53,902 nucleotides of DNA, from the NCBI GenBank assembly GCA_900539655.1, contig UQCR01000037.1, positions 1-53,902 on the forward strand, given 5' to 3'. Shown piece after piece: positions 1-6,845 of the stretch. The stretch is from an uncultured Robinsoniella sp. GTDB taxonomy: Bacteria > Bacillota > Clostridia > Lachnospirales > Lachnospiraceae. Under the pieces are notes generated by a model. It did no database searches. It was not told the origin of the DNA and saw only the letters and a program-made list of their open reading frames with translations. The position numbers were made by a program, and so were the translations under genes. Positions within the stretch are counted from its first letter, which is position 1. Each line of letters starts with the position of its first letter.

Positions 1-224
1 TTCACCTTTTCCACTTGTTGCAGCCCCCGCCACACACCCCCTGCCATATTTTTACTGCTAATCTGTTCCATTCTTCTTACCTGCAAGCAACATTTGCATG
101 TTGATTATTTCTCTTTCCTCAGATATTTAAATTCATTATATATGAAATTAATGGGACTTACAATTAAAACCTTGCAGGTAAAGAACTTTATTTTTGTACT
201 TTTATTTTAAATGAGACAGGCGGT

Positions 225-263
225 TAAAAAAGAACCTGGGCGTATCCGAAACACGCCCAGGTT
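225..263 (-). terminator. Rho-independent terminator after the GH18 gene
   Basis: An 11-bp inverted repeat (233-243 with 253-263) is followed on the minus strand by a T run. It lies directly downstream of the GH18 stop codon at 271-273, so the C-terminal half still has its native transcription end. Confidence 0.85.
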
Positions 264-270
264 CTCCCTG

Positions 271-692
271 TTATTGAATCCAGAAGGTGTCTGCCATCAG
301 CAGCCAGTTTGCCCGGAAAAGCTGCATAAGCTGCCAATATCCCGCACCTACCAGACCAAATTCCTGGATCAGGCCAAACTTCGCCCTTATGCTCCGCACA
401 TCCTCGAACCAGACTTCGTGTTCGATCCCCTCCTCTGTATATCGGAAAAACGGGGACTGGGCTGTTTCATCGAATTGAATGTTTACTCCATGCTCAATTG
501 CAATCTGAACTGCTTCTACATTGCCAATGGTGCGGGCCCTGGTAACTCCCCGCTCATAGGGGAGCGGCCAGTCATAACCGTAATTCGGAATTCCAAGCTT
601 AATCTTTTCCGGCGGAATTTCAGTTACGGCATATTCCACAACCCGGCGTACCATATTTAAGGGGGCAACTGCCATTGGGGGGCCGTATGTGT
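271..692 (-). CDS. C-terminal portion of an interrupted LysM-GH18 spore hydrolase
   Basis: This is the 3' part of a glycoside hydrolase family 18 gene of the YaaH/SleL type (peptidoglycan N-acetylglucosaminidases acting on spore cortex fragments). An ATG at 673-675 would give 134 residues, but the frame continues upstream through Gly-Pro-Pro to the 9-bp repeat at 684-692, where homology to the family ends. It contains the late GH18 barrel (LGIPNYGYDWPLPY and GYWQLMQLF-like segments) but neither the catalytic DxDxE nor a LysM domain; those are in the fragment at 8413-9183. There is no good ribosome site before the ATG, so this half is probably silent unless the insert is excised. Excision would yield a 377-residue protein. 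A simple pseudogene is the alternative. Confidence 0.88.
684..692. repeat. Left attachment core of the intervening element
   Basis: The sequence cgtatgtgt occurs here and again at 8463-8471. On the minus strand it reads ACACATACG and sits in the same codon phase in both gene halves (xAC ACA TAC Gxx). It marks the left end of the insert; the metallo-hydrolase gene of the insert stops only 24 bases away. Confidence 0.85.
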
Positions 693-716
693 CGGGACGC
701 TTGCGGTGCAGGTTTA

Positions 717-2531
717 TTAATACTGTTCTTTGCCATATGGATCAGAGAAATCACATGACCTGCCATAAGTTCTGATAAAAAATCCGCCGCTTCGTCCGTG
801 CTTTGCTGTAGAGAAAACATATCCCTGCCACTTTTTACTCCAGTTTTTCATATCGGCTTCATGTCCAAGACTTGTAAAATAGTCTTTCGCAGTACTTACA
901 GGAGTTGGTGCCATAGGGTTATCACCACTGTAAATGTTTGCGGATACACAGAATTTACTTGCCTTTACTGCATTTAAAAAGTCAATAGACATATTATTTG
1001 CCGTACCATGATGACCTTTTTTCAGGACAACCGCATCCAGATCTTTTTTAGTAAATCTTTTTAACTGGAATTTAGCTGCCGCTGCATCTGCTGTAATTTT
1101 ATAAGCAGCCGCAAGATCCCTTGCCAAATTAATTTTATTTACTGTACTTGAGACTTTCACATTCCAGTCACTTGTATCTGCCGCTTTACCCAAAAGGAGT
1201 TCTTCTGTAAAAAACTCTGCATCACCCATAAGCAGAAACTTTCTTCCGCCACAGATGACCTTCATTACGATAGACTGGTTGTTCAGGGATGAGGTTCCAT
1301 CCGAAGGATTGTCTTTCCCAACCGCCTGGCGGATATAGTTAAGCCCCTGTTCATTGTCAGACGGATTAGAGAGCCATTGAAGCGGTACCTCATCTGCTTT
1401 GTATGGGCTGAAGATATTAAAAATCAAACCATCAAATGAAACGTAATTTCCCGCACAGACAGTAATTAATTTACCTACATTTTCTGCATAAAAGATAACA
1501 TTTTTAGCCCATGAGGATTTCTGCATTAGCGGTTCCCGGTAATTCTTACTGAGTACGATATTTGTAAACTGATACCGTACATTTTTATTTGCCAGATTAG
1601 ACTGACTGTAAACTGCTTTATTTTGCGCATCTGACCAGTTATATCCGGTAAGTCCTACAAACCCAGATTCATGATCATGATGGGGATGTGTATTGAAAAA
1701 ATAATCAATTGTAATCACACCGTTAACAGGTTTTAACCCTACCACATTTCTTAAGTAAGTATCAATTTTACCTGCCCCGTATGACGCGCCCGTATCAATT
1801 AAAACGGTCTTTCCATTTTTTGTTTTGATAAAAATGCTGTCTCCTGTTTCTTTATCCCCTTTGGAATTAAAACCATTTACATTAATCATATGCAGGTCCA
1901 TCATATGGCTCTTCATACTTGCCGGTATATTCACATTTGTCTTTTGAACATGTTTTGTAACAATGGTATCCTTATCCTTTGTAGTATAGATCTCCAGATC
2001 ACATCCCAGAGTATACAGCTTATCATTGGATAAATTCTTATAGGTAAATTCATTTGTCCCCCGTTTGGACTGTAAAACTCCGTTTAATGTAAAGGAGTAA
2101 CTTTTAATATAAAAAGCATCCGGTACTCCAACTACAAAAGTAATCCGGGCATCATTTCCCTTTTCACCTCTCTCGCTTGTTTTGTCCATGGTAACAACAA
2201 TATCCGTTGCTGCTGGTACAGCAGAAGCATTACTGGCTGCACTTCTTGCCATTCTTTTATTTTCTGCAAATAGACCAATCGTCCCTGGTTCCTCAGGTAA
2301 TTTTACAATTGCCTGATAGTTTGTACCACTTCCGGTAACGGTAAGCTCCGCCGTTTCACTTAATGAACCACACATTTTAATACAGCCAATATCAAATGTA
2401 TCAACTGCCTGATCGGAAACTTTGATACTATAGACAGCCTCCGTTCCTCCAACAATCCCTTCTTCATCATGCAATCTTACAATTGTTACTGCAGGCTCCT
2501 GTCCGGAAATTCCTATTGTGTTTTCTGTCAT
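717..2531 (-). CDS. ComEC/Rec2-like metallo-beta-lactamase-fold protein
   Basis: A 604-residue protein without signal peptide or membrane segments. The C-terminal two thirds is a metallo-beta-lactamase fold: LIDTGAS strand (244-250), metal motif HPHHDH (282-287), LLMGDAE (433-439) and KKGHHGT (504-510), the pattern seen in the hydrolase domain of ComEC and stand-alone relatives. The first ~220 residues resemble beta-sandwich modules but I do not recognise a family. An AGGAGG site nine bases before the ATG fixes the start. It is the leftmost gene of the element, pointing at the left att core, with no partner in its transcription unit except the sigma-like gene upstream. The substrate is unknown; nucleic acid or phosphodiester hydrolysis is a guess from ComEC. 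It is probably cargo. Confidence 0.75.
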   Translation of the reverse strand: MTENTIGISGQEPAVTIVRLHDEEGIVGGTEAVYSIKVSDQAVDTFDIGCIKMCGSLSETAELTVTGSGTNYQAIVKLPEEPGTIGLFAENKRMARSAASNASAVPAATDIVVTMDKTSERGEKGNDARITFVVGVPDAFYIKSYSFTLNGVLQSKRGTNEFTYKNLSNDKLYTLGCDLEIYTTKDKDTIVTKHVQKTNVNIPASMKSHMMDLHMINVNGFNSKGDKETGDSIFIKTKNGKTVLIDTGASYGAGKIDTYLRNVVGLKPVNGVITIDYFFNTHPHHDHESGFVGLTGYNWSDAQNKAVYSQSNLANKNVRYQFTNIVLSKNYREPLMQKSSWAKNVIFYAENVGKLITVCAGNYVSFDGLIFNIFSPYKADEVPLQWLSNPSDNEQGLNYIRQAVGKDNPSDGTSSLNNQSIVMKVICGGRKFLLMGDAEFFTEELLLGKAADTSDWNVKVSSTVNKINLARDLAAAYKITADAAAAKFQLKRFTKKDLDAVVLKKGHHGTANNMSIDFLNAVKASKFCVSANIYSGDNPMAPTPVSTAKDYFTSLGHEADMKNWSKKWQGYVFSTAKHGRSGGFFIRTYGRSCDFSDPYGKEQY

Positions 2532-2632
2532 ACTTTATTACCTCCTGATTTTATTTTATTTATACAACGGTCATCCTTATCACGGTACAAGTGTGATTTC
2601 CGCTTCCGGTTCCCTTGCATATAAACATTGTA

Positions 2633-3070
2633 TCATGTACTTTTATGCATGCTATGCAACTTGAGATAACTCGTAACTCTTTTACTGATCACGCTTTGAT
2701 CCAGGTGAACTTTCCGCTCCACCTCTTTCTGCGTCAGGTTTTCCAGATAGAGATAACGAAAAATCATACGAGTCGTCACATCATCGATATCTGCAATAAA
2801 CTCTTCCACCTCCAGCTTTTGCGCCACACACGCTTCCATCAGAAGACTCAGCTTATGTTCCAGATCCAGTATGCGCTTCATTCTGTCATTAACCATAAAA
2901 CCAGAAGTATCACCCAGTTTTTTCTTTTCCGCCCGCTTGCTGATTCCATTACTATAATCATCTTTTCTGTAATACATCATTTGATTTTTTTTATCTGCAA
3001 TCTGCATTTTCAAAGATGCAATCTCTCTTTCTAAAACTTTATATTCTTCTAATTTCTTCTTGTCCAACAT
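2633..3070 (-). CDS. Phage-type sigma-70-like / ArpU-RinA-like regulator
   Basis: A 145-residue protein. Residues 1-40 are a charged coiled coil (LEREIASLKMQI), the middle is basic, and the C-terminal ~45 residues form a sigma region 4-like helix-turn-helix (MIFRYLYLENLTQKEVERK). This matches small phage and integrative-element transcription activators (ArpU/RinA/DUF1492-type). A GGGAGGAG site precedes the ATG at 3070. It lies just upstream of the metallo-hydrolase gene on the same strand, with about 100 bases between them, so it may control that gene or the element's leftward genes. The family assignment is by general pattern, not alignment. Confidence 0.65.
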   Translation of the reverse strand: MLDKKKLEEYKVLEREIASLKMQIADKKNQMMYYRKDDYSNGISKRAEKKKLGDTSGFMVNDRMKRILDLEHKLSLLMEACVAQKLEVEEFIADIDDVTTRMIFRYLYLENLTQKEVERKVHLDQSVISKRVTSYLKLHSMHKST

Positions 3071-3205
3071 ATCATACTCCTCCCTTGTTCCAATTTTATA
3101 ATACAGCTATTTTTATACTCATCTGCCAGTGCATGTCTAAAGAAAGCTTATACGCATACGTAACCCTTCCCCTCTTTTCGCATATATTAATGAGAGGTGA
3201 TTAAA

Positions 3206-3472
3206 ATGCAGTCTTGTGAACTGGTAACAACAATCAGCGCCATCGCGTGTTGTATATCCAAAGGGAAATCCCCTGACGAAATAGCGCTTATGGCTACAAT
3301 CTTCAGCCAATTAGGTGATACCCTGGCAACTATTGCCGCCCAGGAGGCGCTTTGCGCATCAATTAACAGGGCAGTTGTCACGCCAACTGATACGCCGGCA
3401 TATGCATCGGATGATACTCAAGCATATACGACATCAAATGCGTCTGCCGAAACGTCAAAGGACACGGAATAA
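3206..3472 (+). CDS. Small conserved protein, DUF6774-like
   Basis: An 88-residue protein starting at the ATG preceded by GAGAGGTG at a 6-base spacing; a GTG three codons upstream falls inside that ribosome site and is rejected. Residues 3-50 (CELVTTISAIACCISKG ... ATIFSQLGDTLATIAA) match a short domain that recurs in Lachnospiraceae genomes (DUF6774-type, from memory). The tail is Thr/Ser/Ala-rich and probably disordered. It is the only plus-strand gene in the left half of the element, flanked by oppositely oriented regulators. No function is known. Confidence 0.6.
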   Translation: MQSCELVTTISAIACCISKGKSPDEIALMATIFSQLGDTLATIAAQEALCASINRAVVTPTDTPAYASDDTQAYTTSNASAETSKDTE

Positions 3473-3610
3473 TTCTGGGTCCTTTTCTTCAGCATTTCTT
3501 AAGTATCTTTATAAATCTTTTATTCTCCTGCCACAACTTCGACACATTTACTTGTTATATTATGTACATACAAAGCGATAGAGCTTTTTTACATATACTT
3601 TTCTCTCCCT

Positions 3611-3643
3611 CCTGGACTGGCTGCGGCTAGTCCTATTTTTTAT
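3611..3643 (+). terminator. Possible terminator facing right
   Basis: GGACTGGC/GCTAGTCC hairpin followed by TATTTTTT on the plus strand. It is 140 bases past the DUF6774-like gene and overlaps the end of the minus-strand HTH gene, so it may separate the convergent transcripts. Confidence 0.4.
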
Positions 3644-3896
3644 GCTTTTTTCCATAACGTTCGTGTAAGATATCCCACTCGTCCCACAAACTCTGTGGAA
3701 TATTACAGGCTTTATTTTGCTCCTTCGTTCGTCTTTGCAGGGCATAAGACACGCTCCCTGCAGATACTTTTGCCATCCGTGCAATCTGGCGGTGTGTAAA
3801 CCCCTGACCGTGGAGTTTTCTGATTTCTTCTTTTTTTACCTCACTGAGTGCTTTCAATTCTTTCTGTCTCCTTTCCGTTTGCTTTAGCAGGAACAT
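3633..3896 (-). CDS. Small helix-turn-helix protein
   Basis: An 87-residue basic protein. Residues 20-55 (VKKEEIRKLHGQGFTHRQIARMAKVSAGSVSYAL) form a resolvase/IS30-type helix-turn-helix. Its start overlaps the end of the upstream 62-codon gene by 13 bases, which suggests translational coupling; there is no strong ribosome site of its own. A small DNA-binding protein next to a serine recombinase element could be a recombination directionality factor or a regulator; nothing in the sequence decides between them. Confidence 0.6.
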   Translation of the reverse strand: MFLLKQTERRQKELKALSEVKKEEIRKLHGQGFTHRQIARMAKVSAGSVSYALQRRTKEQNKACNIPQSLWDEWDILHERYGKKHKK

Positions 3897-4072
3897 TTTC
3901 TTATGCCATCAAGACATACCAGCAATGCCAAAATCTCTTTTACCGTGTAACGTTTTTCTGGATTCAGATCTGCCAGCGTTTCAAACCATCCTTCTGCAAA
4001 TGCAACTGCACATTCCTGTGTGAATCCCTCCGATGGTGAATGCTTCTCTATTCTATCGATCAAATTGTGCAT
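3884..4072 (-). CDS. Hypothetical small acidic protein
   Basis: A 62-residue protein (MHNLIDRIEKHSPSEGF...) with a purine-rich GGGGGAAGGAAAG ribosome site. I do not recognise a domain; the C-terminal half (EKRYTVKEILALLVCLDGI) is predicted helical. It is coupled by overlap to the HTH gene downstream and belongs to the element's leftward small-gene cluster. Confidence 0.5.
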   Translation of the reverse strand: MHNLIDRIEKHSPSEGFTQECAVAFAEGWFETLADLNPEKRYTVKEILALLVCLDGIRKCSC

Positions 4073-4164
4073 CTTTCCTTCCCCCTTTTTCTGCTTTCTT
4101 AAATCACGGAATACCTCCGAAATAATCCCATAAGCCGCCTTTTAACTTATTTGTGGAATCCTAA

Positions 4165-4332
4165 TTAAATATGGTTTCCATTTGTCCCATTCTGTACGAT
4201 ATATTTTGCTGCCTCTGAAGCTGCGTGATTTAGAATGTCACTTATTTCATCTGCCGTTTTATCCCGGTAATGATCGTTACAAAAGCTGACTTTTGTCTCT
4301 TCTATCTGCATTTCTTCTATAATATGTCCCAT
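4165..4332 (-). CDS. 55-residue hypothetical protein
   Basis: A short frame (MGHIIEEMQIEETKVSF ... ending QNGTNGNHI) that ends in TAA at 4165-4167. It is supported by a strong ACAGGAGG ribosome site seven bases before the ATG. It is acidic at the start and helical in the middle (KTADEISDILNHAASEAAKYI). The TTTTGTAC repeat array lies immediately upstream in its leader. No family recognised. It is a candidate small regulator or recombination accessory protein of the element. Confidence 0.5.
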   Translation of the reverse strand: MGHIIEEMQIEETKVSFCNDHYRDKTADEISDILNHAASEAAKYIVQNGTNGNHI

Positions 4333-4380
4333 AAAACCACCTCCTGTATTATCTTATGAAGCGGTCATTGTCTCTGCTTC

Positions 4381-4560
4381 TCTTTTTGTATCTCTTTTGT
4401 ACTTCACTTTTATACTTCTCTTTTTACTGCTCTTTTGTACCAGGCTCTTTTGTTCTACTCCTTTTTGTACTACTTTTCTTGTACAACTCTTTTTTGTACT
4501 ATTTTTTTTGTACTATTCCTTTTTGTACTACTCCTTTTTGTATTTAACACTTTTTTGTAG
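4381..4560. repeat. TTTTGTAC tandem repeat array inside the element
   Basis: About 13 copies of a unit built on (C)TTTTTGTACTa. The GTAC-like core recurs near 4388, 4399, 4412, 4424, 4437, 4452, 4467, 4481, 4496, 4510, 4525, 4540 and 4557: 11-13 bases apart on the left, 14-15 on the right. On the minus strand the units read AGTAGTACAAAAAGG and form the leader between the Cro-like gene and the 55-codon gene. The open frames across it are low-complexity artefacts. The array could be iteron-like, protein-binding or RNA-binding; unknown. Confidence 0.75.
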
Positions 4561-4638
4561 TCAAAGTTTACTCTCTTCCATTGACACAGAATATATTTAA
4601 TGGTAAAATATTCTATATTCGAACATTTGTTTGCTTTT

Positions 4639-4845
4639 TTATTTTTCCCTTTTGAATAAATAATCCGGGCTGTATTTGGGCAATAAGACTTTTTGGATTT
4701 TTAAAGCATCCTCGTAATAAAACCCATTTTTCGTTGCCCCGTTGACTATATCACTGACAGTTTGATAGCGGTATCCAAGCAGCTCCCCCATTTGCAGAAA
4801 AGTGATTTTTTCAACTTTCATTACCTCTAAAAGATTGTTATACAT
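4639..4845 (-). CDS. Cro-like XRE-type repressor
   Basis: A 68-residue helix-turn-helix protein starting at the ATG at 4843-4845, chosen because GGGAGGAG lies just upstream; the longer frame to 4887 would run into its own promoter. HTH core: ITFLQMGELLGYRYQTVSDIVNG. It is transcribed leftward from a consensus promoter, divergent from the CI/ImmA arm, in the classic arrangement of a lysogeny-type switch. It probably represses one or both divergent promoters and leads the leftward transcript of the small genes. Confidence 0.7.
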   Translation of the reverse strand: MYNNLLEVMKVEKITFLQMGELLGYRYQTVSDIVNGATKNGFYYEDALKIQKVLLPKYSPDYLFKREK

Positions 4846-4859
4846 ATTTCTCCTCCCTA

Positions 4860-4954
4860 ATTCGTAATTCCGTATCTGATATTGCAATTATATTCTTAAT
4901 TCAGTATCATGTCAACAGTTTTTATTCTTTATTTCGAATTTATTCGTAATTTCG
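4860..4954. promoter_or_regulatory. Paired operator-like repeats of the switch
   Basis: attcgtaattccg (4860-4872) and attcgtaatttcg (4942-4954) are direct repeats matching at 12 of 13 positions. One lies in the leader of the Cro-like gene and one just upstream of the CI-like promoter; nearby TTCGAA palindromes (4933-4938, 4951-4956) add symmetry. These are likely binding sites of the two XRE proteins. Confidence 0.5.
4887..4915 (-). promoter_or_regulatory. Consensus sigma-A promoter, leftward arm
   Basis: Perfect TTGACA (minus strand, 4910-4915), 17-base spacer, perfect TATAAT (4887-4892). It drives the Cro-like gene and probably the small genes beyond it. Confidence 0.85.
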
Positions 4955-4965
4955 AATATTTAAGA

Positions 4966-4994
4966 TTTACAAAATGCGAATACGGGTATATAAT
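4966..4994 (+). promoter_or_regulatory. Sigma-A promoter, rightward arm
   Basis: TTTACA (4966-4971), 17-base spacer, TATAAT (4989-4994). This places the transcription start near 5001 and excludes the ATG at 4974 as a start codon. It probably drives the CI-like, ImmA, TM2 and recombinase genes. Confidence 0.85.
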
Positions 4995-5021
4995 AGAAAG
5001 AAAACAAAAGAGGTGAGTATC

Positions 5022-5348
5022 GTGGAAAAAGCAAGAATCCTGGAGCATTTAATTAAAGAACAGGGATTCAATCTTAAATCATTTGCTGCAAAATGTGGTA
5101 TACCTTATACTACGCTATACGGTATCATTAAAAATGGTGTTGGAAAAGCCAGCGTGGACAATATCATCATCATCTGTAAAAATCTTGGTATTACGGTAGA
5201 ATCACTGGAAGATATGGCTAAAGGCGGCTCTCAGAACCAATACGAGCCTTCTTACGATGATATGGAGCAGTTAATTGCCCGCAACGGGAACAAACTTACA
5301 ACAAAGGAAAAAATGAAATTAATCAAACTCTTGTCCGAATTAGAATAA
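5022..5348 (+). CDS. CI-like XRE-family repressor
   Basis: A 108-residue protein starting at GTG 5022 behind AGAGGTGAG; an upstream ATG at 4974 lies within the promoter. The HTH_3/Cro-C1 domain spans residues 8-60 (LIKEQGFNLKSFAAKCGIPYTTLYGIIKNG), with a C-terminal charged helix. It is followed 19 bases later by an ImmA-type metallopeptidase gene. In ICEBs1-like systems this pair keeps the element quiescent until the protease destroys the repressor; that mode here is inferred from gene order. Confidence 0.8.
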   Translation: MEKARILEHLIKEQGFNLKSFAAKCGIPYTTLYGIIKNGVGKASVDNIIIICKNLGITVESLEDMAKGGSQNQYEPSYDDMEQLIARNGNKLTTKEKMKLIKLLSELE

Positions 5349-5367
5349 TTCGGGAAGGTGAGTTTTA

Positions 5368-6123
5368 TTGGACTATCAATTCATTCAAAAAAAAGTATCA
5401 GATGTAATCATAGAGTGTGGGATCAAATCTTTTCCAATCGATACTTTCTATTTATTAAGGCATTATGGCTACAAGATTTATACCTATGATGAAATCCGGT
5501 ATCAAAACGAACAATTATACGAAGTTGCCATAAAGTATTCATCCGATGCATTTCGGTTCAGAGGCATTGTCTGCTACAATTCAAATCAGGCTTCCGGGCG
5601 CATCTCCTTTTCTCTGATGCATGAACTGGGGCACCATATTCTGGGTCACAACGGAGAACAAAAACAAAATGAAATAGAAGCTAACTACTTTGCAAGCAAT
5701 ATCCTGGCACCGCGCATTGCGATCTATTATGCCGGCTGCAAAAATGCAAATGATGTACATCGGTTATTTAAAATGACCTATGAAGCTTCCGAATATGCAT
5801 TTGAAGATTTCAGACGATGGAGACGATTTCTGGTTACACACAGACTGCGGTTTACGCCAGCGGAGATGGCATTGTATCACCATTTTTATAATAAGGATCT
5901 GGATAAATTTGTCTGGAGCATCCGGGAATGCAGCAAATGTGGAAGACCAGTTTATAATGATCTTTTTGCCCATGTATGCTGCCGGTGCAAGCAGAAAAAG
6001 CTGGTACGCAGAAGCAACTCCTTTCTTTGTGACGATCCGGTATTTGGGCTGTTCTGTGATGAGCAAAGCCAGCAGAATATACGAATTGCGGAATACAAAT
6101 GGCTCTATGGTGACGATTACTAA
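5368..6123 (+). CDS. ImmA/IrrE-family metallopeptidase with zinc-finger tail
   Basis: A 251-residue protein. The HELGHH zinc motif at residues 85-90 and NEIEANYFA at about 102-110 define the ImmA/IrrE (M78) peptidase fold. A C-terminal extension with CSKCGRP and CCRC forms a probable zinc ribbon. The start is TTG behind GGAAGGTGAG. It probably cleaves the neighbouring XRE repressor to derepress the element; ImmA of ICEBs1 is the established model. The zinc-finger tail is not standard for ImmA and may sense a signal or bind the repressor. Confidence 0.82.
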   Translation: MDYQFIQKKVSDVIIECGIKSFPIDTFYLLRHYGYKIYTYDEIRYQNEQLYEVAIKYSSDAFRFRGIVCYNSNQASGRISFSLMHELGHHILGHNGEQKQNEIEANYFASNILAPRIAIYYAGCKNANDVHRLFKMTYEASEYAFEDFRRWRRFLVTHRLRFTPAEMALYHHFYNKDLDKFVWSIRECSKCGRPVYNDLFAHVCCRCKQKKLVRRSNSFLCDDPVFGLFCDEQSQQNIRIAEYKWLYGDDY

Positions 6124-6165
6124 ATAGATAATCAATACATGAGACGAATTAAATGAGGTAAAATT

Positions 6166-6798
6166 ATGGGATTAATACGTTGCCCCGAGTGCTGCACACA
6201 GATTTCAGATAAAGCACGGGAATGCCCCAAATGCGGGTTTCCGATTTATCTTGAAGTGAATAGCACTATGGAAAATAAAATATGTGAATTCTGTGGCAGT
6301 GAAAATGAACACTATGCTAAATTTTGTACCAATTGCGGGGCAGGGTTAGCCCGGACCCAAGAAAAGGAACCGGCGTCCGAACCAATGGGTGCCTGTATTT
6401 ACTGCGGCAAACTGTTCCCCCAGGGGGATCTAGTGGTAATTGCAGATAAGAATTATTGCAAGGAATGTGTTCCAAGATTATTGGCTGAGCAAAAGAGCCT
6501 TAATTCAAACATGGCGTACAACTATGCTCCTCCGCCGATTCCTCCCCAATACAGCAGCTACGCACCGGCTCCTAATTACAACCAGGACTATAGCAGCCAA
6601 AAGAGTAAAGCAATCACACTCATCTTATGTATCTTTGGCGGCTATTTAGGCTTTCACCAGTTTTATTCCGGAAAAATCGGCATGGGTATCCTTTACTTTT
6701 TTACCGCAGGTATCTTTGGATTTGGATGGATCATCGATATCATCCGTGTGGTGCTTGGGGTATTTAAAGATTCCCGGGGATTACCGATCAAATATTAA
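6166..6798 (+). CDS. Zinc-ribbon TM2-domain membrane protein
   Basis: A 210-residue protein. Three Cys-rich ribbons (CPEC/CPKC; CEFC/CTNC; CIYC/CKEC) occupy residues 1-105, a Pro/Tyr-rich linker follows, then a TM2 domain (about 145-205) with two membrane segments and the YLGFHQFYSGK ... GIDI-like turn. TM2 proteins are membrane-anchored and of unknown function. It lies between the ImmA gene and the recombinase on the same strand, so it is probably in the same transcript. It could tether or sense at the membrane; no direct evidence. Confidence 0.8.
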   Translation: MGLIRCPECCTQISDKARECPKCGFPIYLEVNSTMENKICEFCGSENEHYAKFCTNCGAGLARTQEKEPASEPMGACIYCGKLFPQGDLVVIADKNYCKECVPRLLAEQKSLNSNMAYNYAPPPIPPQYSSYAPAPNYNQDYSSQKSKAITLILCIFGGYLGFHQFYSGKIGMGILYFFTAGIFGFGWIIDIIRVVLGVFKDSRGLPIKY

Positions 6799-6810
6799 TG
6801 TACTATTTAT

Positions 6811-6840
6811 CACTCCTGGAAATAGAATAAACCAGGGGTG
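6811..6840 (+). promoter_or_regulatory. Hairpin sequestering the recombinase ribosome site
   Basis: cactcctgg (6811-6819) pairs with ccaggggtg (6832-6840), a 9-bp stem with one G-T pair and a 12-base loop. The right arm contains AGGGGTG, the ribosome site five bases before the recombinase ATG. There is no T run, so it is not a terminator. Folding would reduce recombinase translation on read-through transcripts. Confidence 0.55.
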
Positions 6841-6845
6841 ATAAC

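Noticed and set aside
4356..4600. Open frames of 63 and 67 codons over the TTTTGTAC array
   Set aside because: Translation is low-complexity Phe/Leu/Tyr/Cys, without ribosome sites; it is a by-product of the repeats.
4974..5021. Upstream ATG for the CI-like repressor
   Set aside because: It lies between the -35 and -10 boxes of the gene's own promoter; GTG 5022 has the ribosome site.
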